The position numbers were made by a program, and so were the translations under genes. 64,000 bases of DNA from Thelonectria olida (Eukaryota > Ascomycota > Sordariomycetes > Hypocreales > Nectriaceae): positions 1 to 64,000 of the forward strand of contig JAGPYM010000053.1 in NCBI GenBank assembly GCA_020736575.1. The letters are read 5' to 3'. Positions 44,063-57,299 of the stretch are shown here, one piece after another; positions within the stretch are counted from its first letter, which is position 1, and each line of letters starts with the position of its first letter. Under the pieces are notes generated by a model. That model searched no databases, was not told where the DNA came from, and saw nothing but the letters and a program-made list of their open reading frames with translations.

Positions 44063-44920
44063 ATGAAGCGGCTCATGGGAAACGGCCCTGTGTCTTTCTC
44101 GCGGAGAAGTTTATCCCCCCTCTTGTTGAGGAGGACGACAACTGTGCCTTTCTATTTGCGATGCAAAGAGTTTCAACATGCATGCCTATCAACAGAAACA
44201 CCTGACGACATGCCACAACGAATCTCATCCACTATTGCAGCAAAGTCAAAGGAATCGTTCGGAGAGGATCTGCCCGATAAAGAATACTCATTCAGCAAGG
44301 GTTTCCTCCACTTCCTTGGCCAAGTCTACCAGGAAACACATAAACAGCAGCTGCCGCCAACTCAAATCCAGAAAATAGAAGCCGAAGCCAAAAGCATCAT
44401 GCAGCAGCTTGGCGACACCAGCGGCTCCCGTTCTCATGCTATAAACTCCGAGTTCACGGCATACATGGTAGCTCCATACCGAATCCTCAAAGCCAGCGGC
44501 ACATCCGTACCCCAGATCCGCCAGTTGCTCGAAGACGCACTCCAGCACACCATGGCGTGGGCGTCAAAAATTGTCCGCGAACAACTTGACGCTGCCCCCG
44601 ACGCTTTCGAGAGTCTTGTGAAGGACTCGAAATACAGAGAGCAGAACTTCTACGTGGAGCCAGACTTCAAGCTTCGACGAGCCCGAGATCTACCGGATTC
44701 TTACAGCCTGGAGGTGCACCACTGTTGGTACATGAGAGCGTTGGAGCAACTTGGCGCGCGGGAGATTGGACCTAGTTTCTGTGCCTTTGATAGGAGTTGG
44801 TATAATGCGATTGATCCTCAGCGGCATGGAGTCAGGTTTACCAGGCCGAGCACTATCGCTAAGGGTGCTGATCGATGTCGTTTTAACTTCGATCGTGTAA
44901 AGAAGACGGTAAAGGAGTGA
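44063..44920 (+). CDS. ATC hydrolase-like protein (L-2-amino-thiazoline-4-carboxylate hydrolase family)
   Basis: An intronless frame of 285 residues. The first ~45 residues are basic and hydroxylated without acidic residues (MKRLMGN...SRRSLSPLLLRRTT), like a mitochondrial targeting peptide. The C-terminal half carries the family pattern: CWYMRALEQLGAREIGPSFC, then AFDRSWYNAI, FTRPSTIAKGADRCRFNF. In bacteria this family includes an enzyme opening the thiazoline ring on the way to L-cysteine, but most fungal members are uncharacterised. It is flanked on both sides by A/T-rich repeat blocks, so it is an island gene. Confidence 0.82.
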   Translation: MKRLMGNGPVSFSRRSLSPLLLRRTTTVPFYLRCKEFQHACLSTETPDDMPQRISSTIAAKSKESFGEDLPDKEYSFSKGFLHFLGQVYQETHKQQLPPTQIQKIEAEAKSIMQQLGDTSGSRSHAINSEFTAYMVAPYRILKASGTSVPQIRQLLEDALQHTMAWASKIVREQLDAAPDAFESLVKDSKYREQNFYVEPDFKLRRARDLPDSYSLEVHHCWYMRALEQLGAREIGPSFCAFDRSWYNAIDPQRHGVRFTRPSTIAKGADRCRFNFDRVKKTVKE

Positions 44921-45204
44921 GTTTCAGGCACTTTTAATATATAGCAAAATGATAAGAGTTAGAACTATGAACTTTCTTAACCCCCAGCACTGCTTTTCCT
45001 AAAGGTTTTCCTAAAGAGTTTTCCTAGTGCCGCTATGCGAATACGGGGGGCTTCTTATATAGTACTACTACTACTACTACTATTATAACTATAACTAGTG
45101 CAAGCTTAATTATAATAACTTTAATTATAATACTTAATATAATAGTATAATAGCTACTTAGTAAGTCTTTCTTTCTTTTCTCCCTTTTTAATTTTTTTAT
45201 TATT

Positions 45205-46525
45205 TATTAAAATAAGCCTAATACTAGTATAAAATAAAGATTAATATAAGTAAAACCCAGCTTTATATTTATAATAATAAGTTTTTTTATAAGATTTATA
45301 ATTAATTTTTAAATAAAGATTTTTATTAAATAAACCTTAGTTAAAAAACTATATTTTAAGCTTTTAATATAAAAGTATTATTTTTTTAAACTTTAATTTA
45401 TATAATTTAATTAATTATATAATATTTAATTTAATATAACTAACTTTCTATTAATTAAATAAATTATAATTTAAAAAAATAATATTAATATAATAGCTTA
45501 ATATTTATTAAATTATATAAATTTTCTTAAATATATTAATTTAATTAAAAAGCTTAAAAAGTATTTTAAATAATTATAACTTTTTAATATTTTTATATTA
45601 GCTAATATAAATATATTATTAAAAGTAATATAAAAAATTAATTTAATTTTTTTAAACTATTATATTTTAATTTAAAAACTTAATATATAAGAAAATAATT
45701 TTAAATTTCTTAATAGAAAAGTTAGCTATTTTAACTGCCTTTTAAATTAAATAAAAAAGAATAAGTTTAAATAAAATAATTAATATAATAATAGTAGTAG
45801 GTTATTAGTAGAAAGTATAATAATAAAAATAGAGAGTTTTTATTAAAAGTTAATAAAAAGTAAATAGTTTAAGCTTTTTATTAAATTAAATTATATAAAC
45901 TTAAAAGGGAAACTTAAAACTTTTTTAAAAAAAATAGTATACCTTTTTTATAGTTTTTAATAAGTTTTTATATTAGGTTTTTTATATTTTATTTTAATAC
46001 TTTTAACTTATTTCCTTTTAATTATTTAATTTATTTATTTTCTATTTTATTTCTTATTTATAATTATAACTAATTGTAAATAAAAACTAATTTTCCTTTA
46101 AGTTTTTATTAACTTATTTTTTACCTATTTACCTTTTATAATTACTTTTATTAAAAGTTAAATTATATTATTACTCTTATTTTAAAACTAATTATTTTTT
46201 AAAAAAATATAAAATTATAACTTAAAGTTAAAAATTTAAAAGCTATTATATATAATAGAAATAATTTAAATAGTTACTTAAATAGTTATAAAAGAAAAAT
46301 TTAAAAATAAAAAGTAAGTTAAATAAGTAAGTAAATATAAGAGTTAAAAAGTGGGGGGGGGGGGGGGGGGGGCTAAAAGAGTTAAATAAAAAAGAAAGTT
46401 TAAAAATAAATTAAATAAATTTAAAAATAATAAAACTAATAGAAATAAATAAAGCAATTAAGTAAAAAAATATATAAAAGAGTTAATATAATAATAAAAA
46501 TTACTAATTATAAAAATATTTAATT
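45205..46525 (+). repeat. Dispersed A/T-rich repeat, copy with insertion and 20-G run
   Basis: Collinear with 41786-42740 but ~400 bp longer because of extra A/T-rich sequence around 45740-46180. It contains an uninterrupted run of 20 G at 46353-46372 in an otherwise G-poor stretch. Confidence 0.6.
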
Positions 46526-46589
46526 TTATAACTATTATAAAAAGTTAATTATTTTAATTAGTATTAATAATATTAGCTAGTATTAATTT

Positions 46590-47712
46590 AATATTAATAT
46601 ATTATTATTTATTAAAATAAGCCTAATACTAATATATAATAAAGGTTAATATAAATAAAACCTAGCTATATATTTATTATAATAAGCTTTTTTATAAGGT
46701 TTATAATTTACTTTTACATAAAAATCCTTATTAAATAAACCTTATTTAAAAAACCTTATTTTAAGCCTTTAATATAAAAATACTATTTTTTAAACTCTAG
46801 TTTATATAATTTACTAATTATATAATATATAATCTAATATAGCTAATTTTATACCAATTAAATAAACTATAATTTAAAAAGATAATATTAATATAATAGC
46901 TTAATATTTATTAGGTTATATAGATTTCTATAAGTATATTTATCTAATTAGAAAGCTTAAAAAGCATTTTAAGCAGTTATAACTCCTTAATATTCCTATA
47001 TTAGCTAATATAAATATATTACTAAAAGTAATATAAAGAATTAACCTAGTCCTTTTAGGCTGCTATATTCTAATTAATAGACTAAATATATAGAAAGATA
47101 ATTTTAAATTTCTTAATAGGGAAGTTAGCTAATTTAATTGCCTTCTAATTTAAATAAGAAATAATAGGCTTAATTAAAATAACTAATCATTTCTTAAAAA
47201 AATATAAGGGCATAACTTAAAGCTATAGCTTTAAGAGCTATTATATGCAGTAGTAATAATCCGAATGGTTGCTTAAAAGGCTGCGGAGGAAAAATTTAAA
47301 GATAAAAAGTGGGTTAAATGGGCGAGTGGATATAAGGGTTGAAAAGTGGGGGGGGGGGCTAAAAGGGTTAGGCTAAAAAGGAAGTTTAAAAATAGCTTAA
47401 ATGGGTCTAAAAGTAATTAAACTAATAGAAATAAGTAAGGCAATTAAATAGAAAAATATATAAAAGAGTTAATATAATAATAAAAATTACTAATTATAAA
47501 GATATTAATATATTATACTTATATATTAAAAGCTTAAAATAAAGTTTTTTAAATAAGGTTTATTTAATAGGAACTTTTATTTAAAACTAATTAGAAGCCC
47601 TATTAAAAAGCTTATTATAATAAATATAAGGCTAGAATTTAGCTTATATTAACTTCTATTATATATTTAAATTATTAGCTTTTTTAATAATAATATTATA
47701 CTTATAATACTT
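46590..47712 (+). repeat. Dispersed A/T-rich repeat with terminal inverted repeats
   Basis: The left ~165 bp (46600-46770) reappears inverted at about 47535-47705, so this copy has long terminal inverted repeats, each with ATTATAATAAGCTT at its centre. The body keeps GGTTATATAGATTTCT and CCGAATGGTTGC, matching 41786-42740. Its G-run is 11 long (47348-47358). Confidence 0.6.
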
Positions 47713-48289
47713 TATATAATAAATAAAAGCCTTTTATTTTTTTTTTATTAAAGTTTTAAAACTAGTTATAAATATTTATTAAAATAATTATATTTATATA
47801 AAAAGATTAATTATTAAACTTTTTATACTATTAAGCTAATAAGTATTTAATTTATAAAAAAGTAAAAAAACTTATTTAAAAAGCTTAATAAAATTTTAAT
47901 TTTACTAATAAATAAGTTTTATAATATTATATTATTTGCCTTATTTATATTTTAGCTTTTATATAATATAAGCTTAAAAGTACTATTATTAGTTAACTAG
48001 TTATAATAGTTATTTAACTTTAAAATATTAGTATTTTTACTTAAAATCTTAATTAAATCCTTACCTAACAGCTATTTAAAATGCATATATAGCAGGCTTT
48101 AAACCCTCTATTAAAATGTATAAAAATTACTAATATTAGCAATTTCACCCTAATATCTAATAGAAACCTTTAGAAACAGGTTAGAATTGCCAGACCTCCA
48201 AGGTGCCTCTAAAGGAGCCTCTAGCGAATATTGACCCTTCCTAACTCGCGACCATTCGCCACTCGCGTCAGTTACCAGGCCGTTCAAAT

Positions 48290-48860
48290 GCCACAGATCA
48301 ACGCATACTAAAGCTCGTCCAGCTTCCTAACGAGTTGATTTTGAAACTGTTAAAGCTATTACCGGACTCAAGCCTTAATGCAATGGCCCGCACTTCGCGC
48401 TTAGTTTATTAACATACCAATAAATTCCTCTAAGCGTAATGCAAGCGAGTTCGGGAGCTCGGCCCTCTTATAGGCGGCATATTTTAGCAAATTGAGCACA
48501 ATTGAAAAGCATATTAAACTGAGCGCCGCAACAACACACTATTCGGTAACCATTCAGGTAAAAACAAACCATACAGTTGGCATTGTAAATATGCCCAAGT
48601 CCGGAAAGGCGACACTACTAAATTTAGCATGTTACCATAGTCATAAGGCGGTCATCCAGCGACTCTTTGATGCAGGCGCTAATGTTAAGGCTCTAGGCCA
48701 GCCGTATTAACAAACACCACTCCATATAGCATGTAAAAGGGGACATGAGACTATTGTCAAGTTGCTCCTTAATGCTGGTGCTAATGTCAATGCGAGGGAT
48801 CATGACAACCGCACACACCGCCTATATGCATCTTAGTAATACTCCGTGGACTTGGCATAA
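48290..48860 (+). pseudogene. RIP-mutated F-box/ankyrin pseudogene
   Basis: An F-box-like start, KLVQLPNELILKLLKLLPDS followed by LNAMARTSRLVY, lies at about 48310-48410. It continues through TAA and TAG stops (at ~48411, 48432 and 48438) to ankyrin repeats: ATLLNLACYHSHKAVIQRLF, AGANVKA, and after another TAA the block TPLHIACKRGHETIVKLLLN and AGANVNARD. Most stops are TAA or TAG where Gln would fit, as RIP would produce. It abuts the A/T-rich block. Confidence 0.75.
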
Positions 48861-48982
48861 ATACCACCCCACTTGCAGCATTCGGCAAAGCTCAGCTCGA
48901 AGAGATCGGTGTCAGGAACACCGAAACTCCTGTCGAAATTCATAATTCAAGGGTACCCTCTCCTATTATACATTGCCTCAAC

Positions 48983-50740
48983 TCAGGCAACAACATGCTT
49001 GTTAAGGAAGAGAGTCTGCACGTTACAGAATCCTCTCAGCCCATTCGCACCCCATTCGCTCCCCAAGCCACTCTCTTTATGCCCACCGAAAGGTGCCATA
49101 GGAGAGAGGTCGAAATGCGTGTTGATCCATACACTACCAGCCTGAATCTCCCTCGCAACCTGCTCCGCATTCTTCAGGTCATTACACCATACAGAAGCGC
49201 CCAGTCCCATCAGAGAATTGTTAGCTCGAGCAATGACTTCTTCTTCGTCCTTCCAAGAAAGAAGTGGAACAATCGGACCTAGTTATAGGGCAGTTAATAG
49301 AGATCCATTGATGAAGTTGGGGATGTCCTTACCAAAGGGCTTCTCGACGACAATGCGAGAATTCTCCGGCGGCTGGTCGATAATAGTCGGAGCGATGAAA
49401 TACCCTGGAGAGGGATCAACCCTGCCGCCCGCAGCAACCTTCCAACCCTGTTTTTCGATGTCTTCGAAAAAAGTCTTGACTCTTTCGTACTGCATCGAAT
49501 TCTGCAGCGGTCCGTGACTGATCCCTTCTTGCGATCCGTCTCCTAGAGTGTAATTTTTGACGTGCTTGACCACGGCATCTCTAAACTGTTCGTAGATAGA
49601 CTCATGGACATAGATGCGTTTCAGGTTGAGGCACATCTAGCATGTAACACAGGTAGTCAGTCACAACTCTCGCGTCCAAAGGCCGAACAGCTCTTCCGCA
49701 CCTGGCCCGAGTTCAAGAAGGCAAAGAAAGCAATTTTCTCTGCCACCTTGTCCACATCAACATCTGGGAAGATGATGGCGGGATCATTGCCGCCCCTGGT
49801 CACTATTAGGATCTCTGAGCAACATGGAGAATCTCGCCGGGACATACAGCTCAAGAGTAACTCTCTTTAGAGTCTTCGCCGCGCTCTGAAGAACTTGTTT
49901 TCCCGTTGTCGTCGATCCTGTGAAGCTGATCTTGTCAATTCCTGGGTGACTCGTCAACCACGAACCAAGCCTGTCGTCTCCGCTCAAGGATTGCACGACC
50001 CCAGGCGGGAAGAAGTGCTGAGCCAATTCGACGACTTTTAGTCCGCAGTAGGGGGTGAAAGGGCTACCGCTCAGTCAGTGATCCATGCCTACACTCAAAA
50101 TTCACGGAAAACAGACGAAGGTTTGAGAATAACCACATTTCCGGTTAGCAACGCCGGGGCGAGTTTGCTGGTCGCTAATGAAAGTGGAAAGTTCCACGGG
50201 ATGATAGCTCCGACCACGCCAATCGGTGTGTAGCGCGTGATGACAGTCCTCTTGTCGTCGTCTTCAATAACATCTTCAGGGAGTTCGATGTGCGCTAGGC
50301 CTCGAATCCAGGCGCTGGCAGCATCGGTTTCGACGTCGGCTTGGGGGATCTGTGTAACAAAACTTAGTGAAGTCTGATCAGTCGAAGAAAATGTCGAGCA
50401 GACTTGCAGGCTTCCCTTGCTCAGATACAAGGAGATCTCTGAAGCCGGTCTTGAACTGTTCTACGGCGTCTGCGAATGCAAGAACAGCACGGCGGCGATC
50501 TTCGTATAAGACTTTAGACCAAACCTTGAAAGCCCTCTTAGCCGCGTCGACGGCACGGTCGACGTCGTCCTGGGTAGCAACAGGAACCTCATCTTTTGGC
50601 TGAAGATTGGCAGGATTAATGCCATGGCGAGTCTCCTTCGTCGTTGAGGGCTTGCCGTCAATGATTTGCACAAAACCGCTTGCAAAGTCCAGGCTGGGAC
50701 TCTCAGCAGTCTTAGAGCCGTCGGTGGCCGCAGGAGACAT
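48983..50740 (-). CDS. Aldehyde dehydrogenase family protein
   Basis: Six minus-strand exons are deduced: 50740-50408, 50349-50117, 50063-49848, 49795-49702, 49636-49333 and 49278-48983, giving 491 residues. Intron 1 has a GC donor (CCT/GCAAGT) and the others are GT-AG, 52-65 bp. Motifs are [27 protein letters not shown], the general-base Glu in TLELGGND (E260) and the nucleophile Cys in NSGQMCLNLKR (C294); their 34-residue spacing is the family norm. The C-terminal [17 protein letters not shown] is also typical. It oxidises aldehydes to acids with NAD(P). The exact substrate class is not resolvable. The gene appears intact although the raw frames look broken. Confidence 0.9.
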
Positions 50741-51324
50741 GGCGAGCAGAGGGTAAATCCTCGATAATAGCTTGATGGCTTGGGAAAAGTGTAGTTACTC
50801 ACTTCCATGCGGCTCTTTGCCCTTAAACTCGCGTTTTCCACTACCAGCTCATGCACAGGCTGTCCCGAATTCCGAAGATGCCGGGGATGGCACTAGAGTT
50901 TGCAAACACAGTCCGAGCACCAGCTTGAAGGCGTTCAACCAACAGCCCAGTCTGCCTTGAAGTGAGTTCAAATGACGTGAGGTTGGCTGTTTCGATTGGT
51001 AGGCTGCCATTGAGTGATGCCATTTGTGCTACTTGTGTGACAGTCTCGAATGCGCCACTATATCGGCTTCTGCCGTTGTCCGAGAAGCAAAAGACATGTG
51101 ATTTGAAACCTGTCTTGAACCAACAGCATGGGTGGAGGGTTGATGTTCGCATAATCACAAAGCTGAGATGCGTGCTTCCTAGCGTTGAACTCCCCCATGA
51201 TCGCCGCGGAAGTAGGCTACCTAGAGGCAGAGCAAGGCACAGAGAGATATCAAGAGTTGCTAACGTGAGGATAGTTGAGCATTATCCAGGTCCGCTGATC
51301 ACTCAACTCTCCTCCCCACATTAT
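50741..51324. other. Intergenic with an unrecognised minus-strand ORF
   Basis: A 105-codon minus-strand frame (51158-50841) includes LPIETANLTSFELTSRQTGL and VERLQAGARTVFANSS, which looks protein-like, but I cannot place the family. It may be a relic or a small gene upstream of the aldehyde dehydrogenase. Confidence 0.3.
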
Positions 51325-52115
51325 TACAACCCATAAGCTCGATCCATATGCAGTCGCCCCTGCACTCATGCACATTCCGAATGACGTCTCTTTCGCCCAG
51401 GCAGCTGTGGCTGCCGACGCGTTGGCCACGTCGTATCGTGCTGTAGTAACCGAGGCCGGAGCGAAGCCTAGCATGATTGTTGGCGTGATCGGCCTCGGCG
51501 GCTTGGGAATGTCGGGCCTTAGATTCGGAGTTTTTCAAGGAGCTGTTGTGTACGGCATCGACATCGTTCAGGATAAGTATTAAGTTCGAGGAGGCACAAC
51601 GACTAGGAGCCCGCGGAAGTTTCAAGAGCTTGTGTCACGGCACACCTCTAGCCGTTACGCCACGGGGCAAAAGATTGGGCATTGATCGCAATTGTAGCAA
51701 TCAACGAGGTGTTCCAGCTGCTTATAGAGCTGCAACTGTCACGTCCCGTGACAGCTTGGATGAGGCTCAAGAAGTGCCGTTTAATGTCATCGTCGACTTT
51801 ACTGACACTGGATCCAGCACTCAGGGGGCTTTGGGCGCGGTCAAAGAAGGAGGAAAAGTAGTTGTGGTTGGCTTAGCTGCCAAAACAGTAACGGTGCCAA
51901 CTGACGTACTAGTTCTACGTACGGTGGCACTCGCCGGATCGTTGGGTTCAAGTACCGACGATTTGGCCAAAGTTTTGAAGCTTTTACAGGAGGGATTTAT
52001 AAATCGGGTGCTTTGGGAGGTGTCATTCTCTGATATACTCACCAGCATTAACACTTTGGCCAAAGGTGGTGTCAAGGGAAGATTATGGGCGGATCCAAGC
52101 AAAGAGGTAGAGTAG
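51325..52115 (+). pseudogene. C-terminal half of an MDR alcohol dehydrogenase
   Basis: The frame opens inside the protein at DPYAVAPALMHIPNDVSFAQ and continues through the cofactor motif GVIGLGGLGMSGLRFG and YGIDIVQDK. It then meets a TAA at ~51581 and shifts frame to KFEEAQRLGARGSFKSL. A stretch with no MDR similarity (~51640-51770) precedes VIVDFTDTGSSTQGALGAVK, KVVVVGLAAK, VALAGSLGSSTDDLAK and a plausible C-terminus at 52115. The catalytic-zinc N-terminal domain is absent. It is 5'-truncated and frameshifted. Confidence 0.75.
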
Positions 52116-52639
52116 TAAGATGTGAGATATTTGGACCTTCATTTTAATTTATAGTTATGCCGTGATTTACTGCGTCTTGACATAGATGTAGACTCTCTTC
52201 CAGTAGGAAGATACTGGTATGCGATATCTGTTTACATCAAAGTGGTTCAGACTGACGTATATCTAAATTCTCGATATCGGGTTCAATCCTGTTCCTGCCA
52301 TTCTGCTCATATCATGTTACTTTAGTCGATTATTTGAGCTTAGTTATTGACTCCCTGATCTCACCCCGACCTTAGGCTACGGCTTAAGCAAGCGTTGTAA
52401 AGAACTTCAAAGCAGATAAATTCCTACTATAACGTTCGGCAACTCAACGGGACAGCTTGTTGGAAGAATAGGTGTCCCCTTCGACTTCACAACCCTGATG
52501 TTATGACAAACTCTAAAGAAGTCCTAGATGGTGGCGACCTGGTACGACTCAGGCTCATATTGAAATATAAAAGAAGGTCTTCACGTTCATTAAAACAAGT
52601 TCATTAAAACAAATAATTAAAATCAGTACAATAAGAACC
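52116..52639. other. Intergenic, no supported gene
   Basis: No coding or repeat signal is recognised. Confidence 0.3.
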
Positions 52640-53191
52640 ACCTTTTATCAACTGCACTCAGCAGCCCTGCGTGATTCAACAACAGAATCTTACAACACAG
52701 CTTCACGACGCGAGAGCCCCACGAACTCGCGAAAACTCACGGATCTAGAGGAACCAACCATTGTCCAGTACGTTCTCGACCTGGATGTGCGATCATTTCC
52801 TCCCCGCCTTCGCGACGTGAAAGATATGGCCAATAAACTGCTTGCCGACCGCGACGCGCCTCCCGTCGGCAAGTGCTGGGCCCCCAACTTTATCAAGCGA
52901 CAACTAGAGCTTAAGACGCGTTCTTTTCGGAGATATGATTACTAAAGAGCCAAATACGAAGATCCAGACATCACCTTTGGCTGGTTTATGCTTGTGAAGA
53001 ACATAATCACCGAATATGATATCGTGGAGTCGGATATCTACAACTTTAACGAGACAGGCTTTATGATGGGAATTATCTCCACAGGTATGGTCGCTACAAG
53101 CTCAGAAAGACGTTCCAACGCGAAATTGGCTCAACCTGGAAACCTGGAATGGATTACGATAATAGAGGGCGCCGGCTCTCAAGGGTGGTAG
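52640..53191 (+). mobile_element. Fot1/pogo-type transposase fragment
   Basis: The plus strand encodes QYVLDLDVRSFPPRLRDVKD, NKLLADRDAPPVGKCWAPNF and IKRQLELKTR. After a TAA (~52942) it continues with AKYEDPDITFGWF, DIYNFNETGFMMGIISTGMV, SSERRSNAKLAQPGN and EWITIIEGAGSQGW. This is the CENP-B-like helix-turn-helix and the first catalytic Asp region (NFDETGF, with Asn for Asp here) of Fot1-family Tc1/mariner transposases. The rest of the DDE domain and the terminal repeats are not found. It is an immobile relic. Confidence 0.82.
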
Positions 53192-56089
<2,898 letters not shown>

Positions 56090-56135
56090 GCGAAAGTGCG
56101 GCAGGAAGGGCTGGTTTGCCAATCTTGGTGCTCTT

Positions 56136-56683
56136 TGTCGCACGGAATAAACACTCATAGACACTCGCAATAGCGGAGTGATCATTCCGTTTTGCCGTTG
56201 TGGCTAAAAGTGTGACACTCTTGGTTGCAATTATGTGCAATATGTGGGCTAGTAAGAAGCATTCTCTGGGAACTCTTTCACCTGGAACCCCTTTATCAAA
56301 GCAATTGTGTAATCTCATGGATCCAAATTTGGCATTGTCTATTGGGTTGACCATCTTTAGGTTATAAAAATGGGCTATCCGGATTCTAAGCCTCTTCATC
56401 GTTGGTCAAGCCTGCTTACCAGGCTATGGTGTAGAATGACACTCGGAGCTGTCCAATCTAAGCTCTGACCACTATCCAGCATGGTTAAATTTGGCAGCGC
56501 GGTGCTTGTCTAATCGCCTCCTGGCTTGCTCGTCCAAGGGTCTCAATTCCTTCTGAAAGCTCTGGAGCGCTTATCGCCGCGGCAACAGGAGACTCCGAGT
56601 GCCACCCTTTTAGCCACTACTGCAAAAGGGAATGATTACTCCGTTATTGCGAGTGCTCATTGTTGTGTTTATTCCATGCGACA
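56136..56683. mobile_element. MITE-like element with ~78-bp terminal inverted repeats
   Basis: The 548-bp segment begins TGTCGCACGGAATAAACAC and ends with the inverted counterpart GTGTTTATTCCATGCGACA. The inverted similarity extends inward about 78 bp through GCACTCGCAATA, GGAGTGATCATTCC and GTGGCTAAAAG with scattered mismatches. The interior has no coding potential. A convincing target duplication is not evident. A related scrap is at 28309-28339. Confidence 0.75.
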
Positions 56684-57299
56684 TTATGAATAGAGCAATT
56701 CCTCACTGCCGGGTACTGGGTCGGCCGCTATGAGGAGGGTAGTATTTCCATTCAATGTAATATTCCAGTCTTGTCTTCTAATATCGTTTCTTGGTCACCC
56801 GCGAGTTCAATATCTTTTCCGCCATCTATTCTCGGCTTCCTATATTGTCCTGTTATATTCTGACCTCTGGGTATATCGGTCGGTAGTGGCTGGGAAGTGA
56901 GCCTGCAGCTACTTAGCACCGTACGGCCACAAAACCCTTTAAATTGCGCTAGCACCGCGCTTAGCATTTAGCCTCGCTAAAAAGTCTAGAAGCATGTTTA
57001 TATAGGAAAAACCCAAATAACTGTCGCTTAAGATTATACTAGATGATGCTATTACTAATAATAATATTACTATAAATAATCTTCCTACTATTAGAACTAA
57101 AGGGAATAGTGCTACTAATACCTATTATAAGGGAAAGCTAAACATTTAAGAAACTTATTAGTAGAGTTTACTAAGTATTTTAAAATAGAAAGGGTTATAT
57201 TATTTTATATTTTAAGCTATAATAATAAGTTTTTAAATTAACCTTTGTATTTTTTAAAATTAAATTGAAAAATATATTTTAATATAATATTTTTTTAAA
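56684..57299. other. Intergenic, entering A/T-rich block
   Basis: No gene is seen. The sequence becomes strongly A/T-rich after about 57000. Confidence 0.4.

Larger units (their letters stand above)
44921..48285. other. Large A/T-rich RIP-like block
   Basis: About 3.3 kb of nearly pure A/T sequence that includes two copies of the repeat family (45205-46525 and 46590-47712). No intact gene is present. Confidence 0.7.

Noticed and set aside
52260..52310. GGGTTCAATCC-like box suggesting a tRNA gene
   Set aside because: No acceptor, D or anticodon stems can be formed around it.
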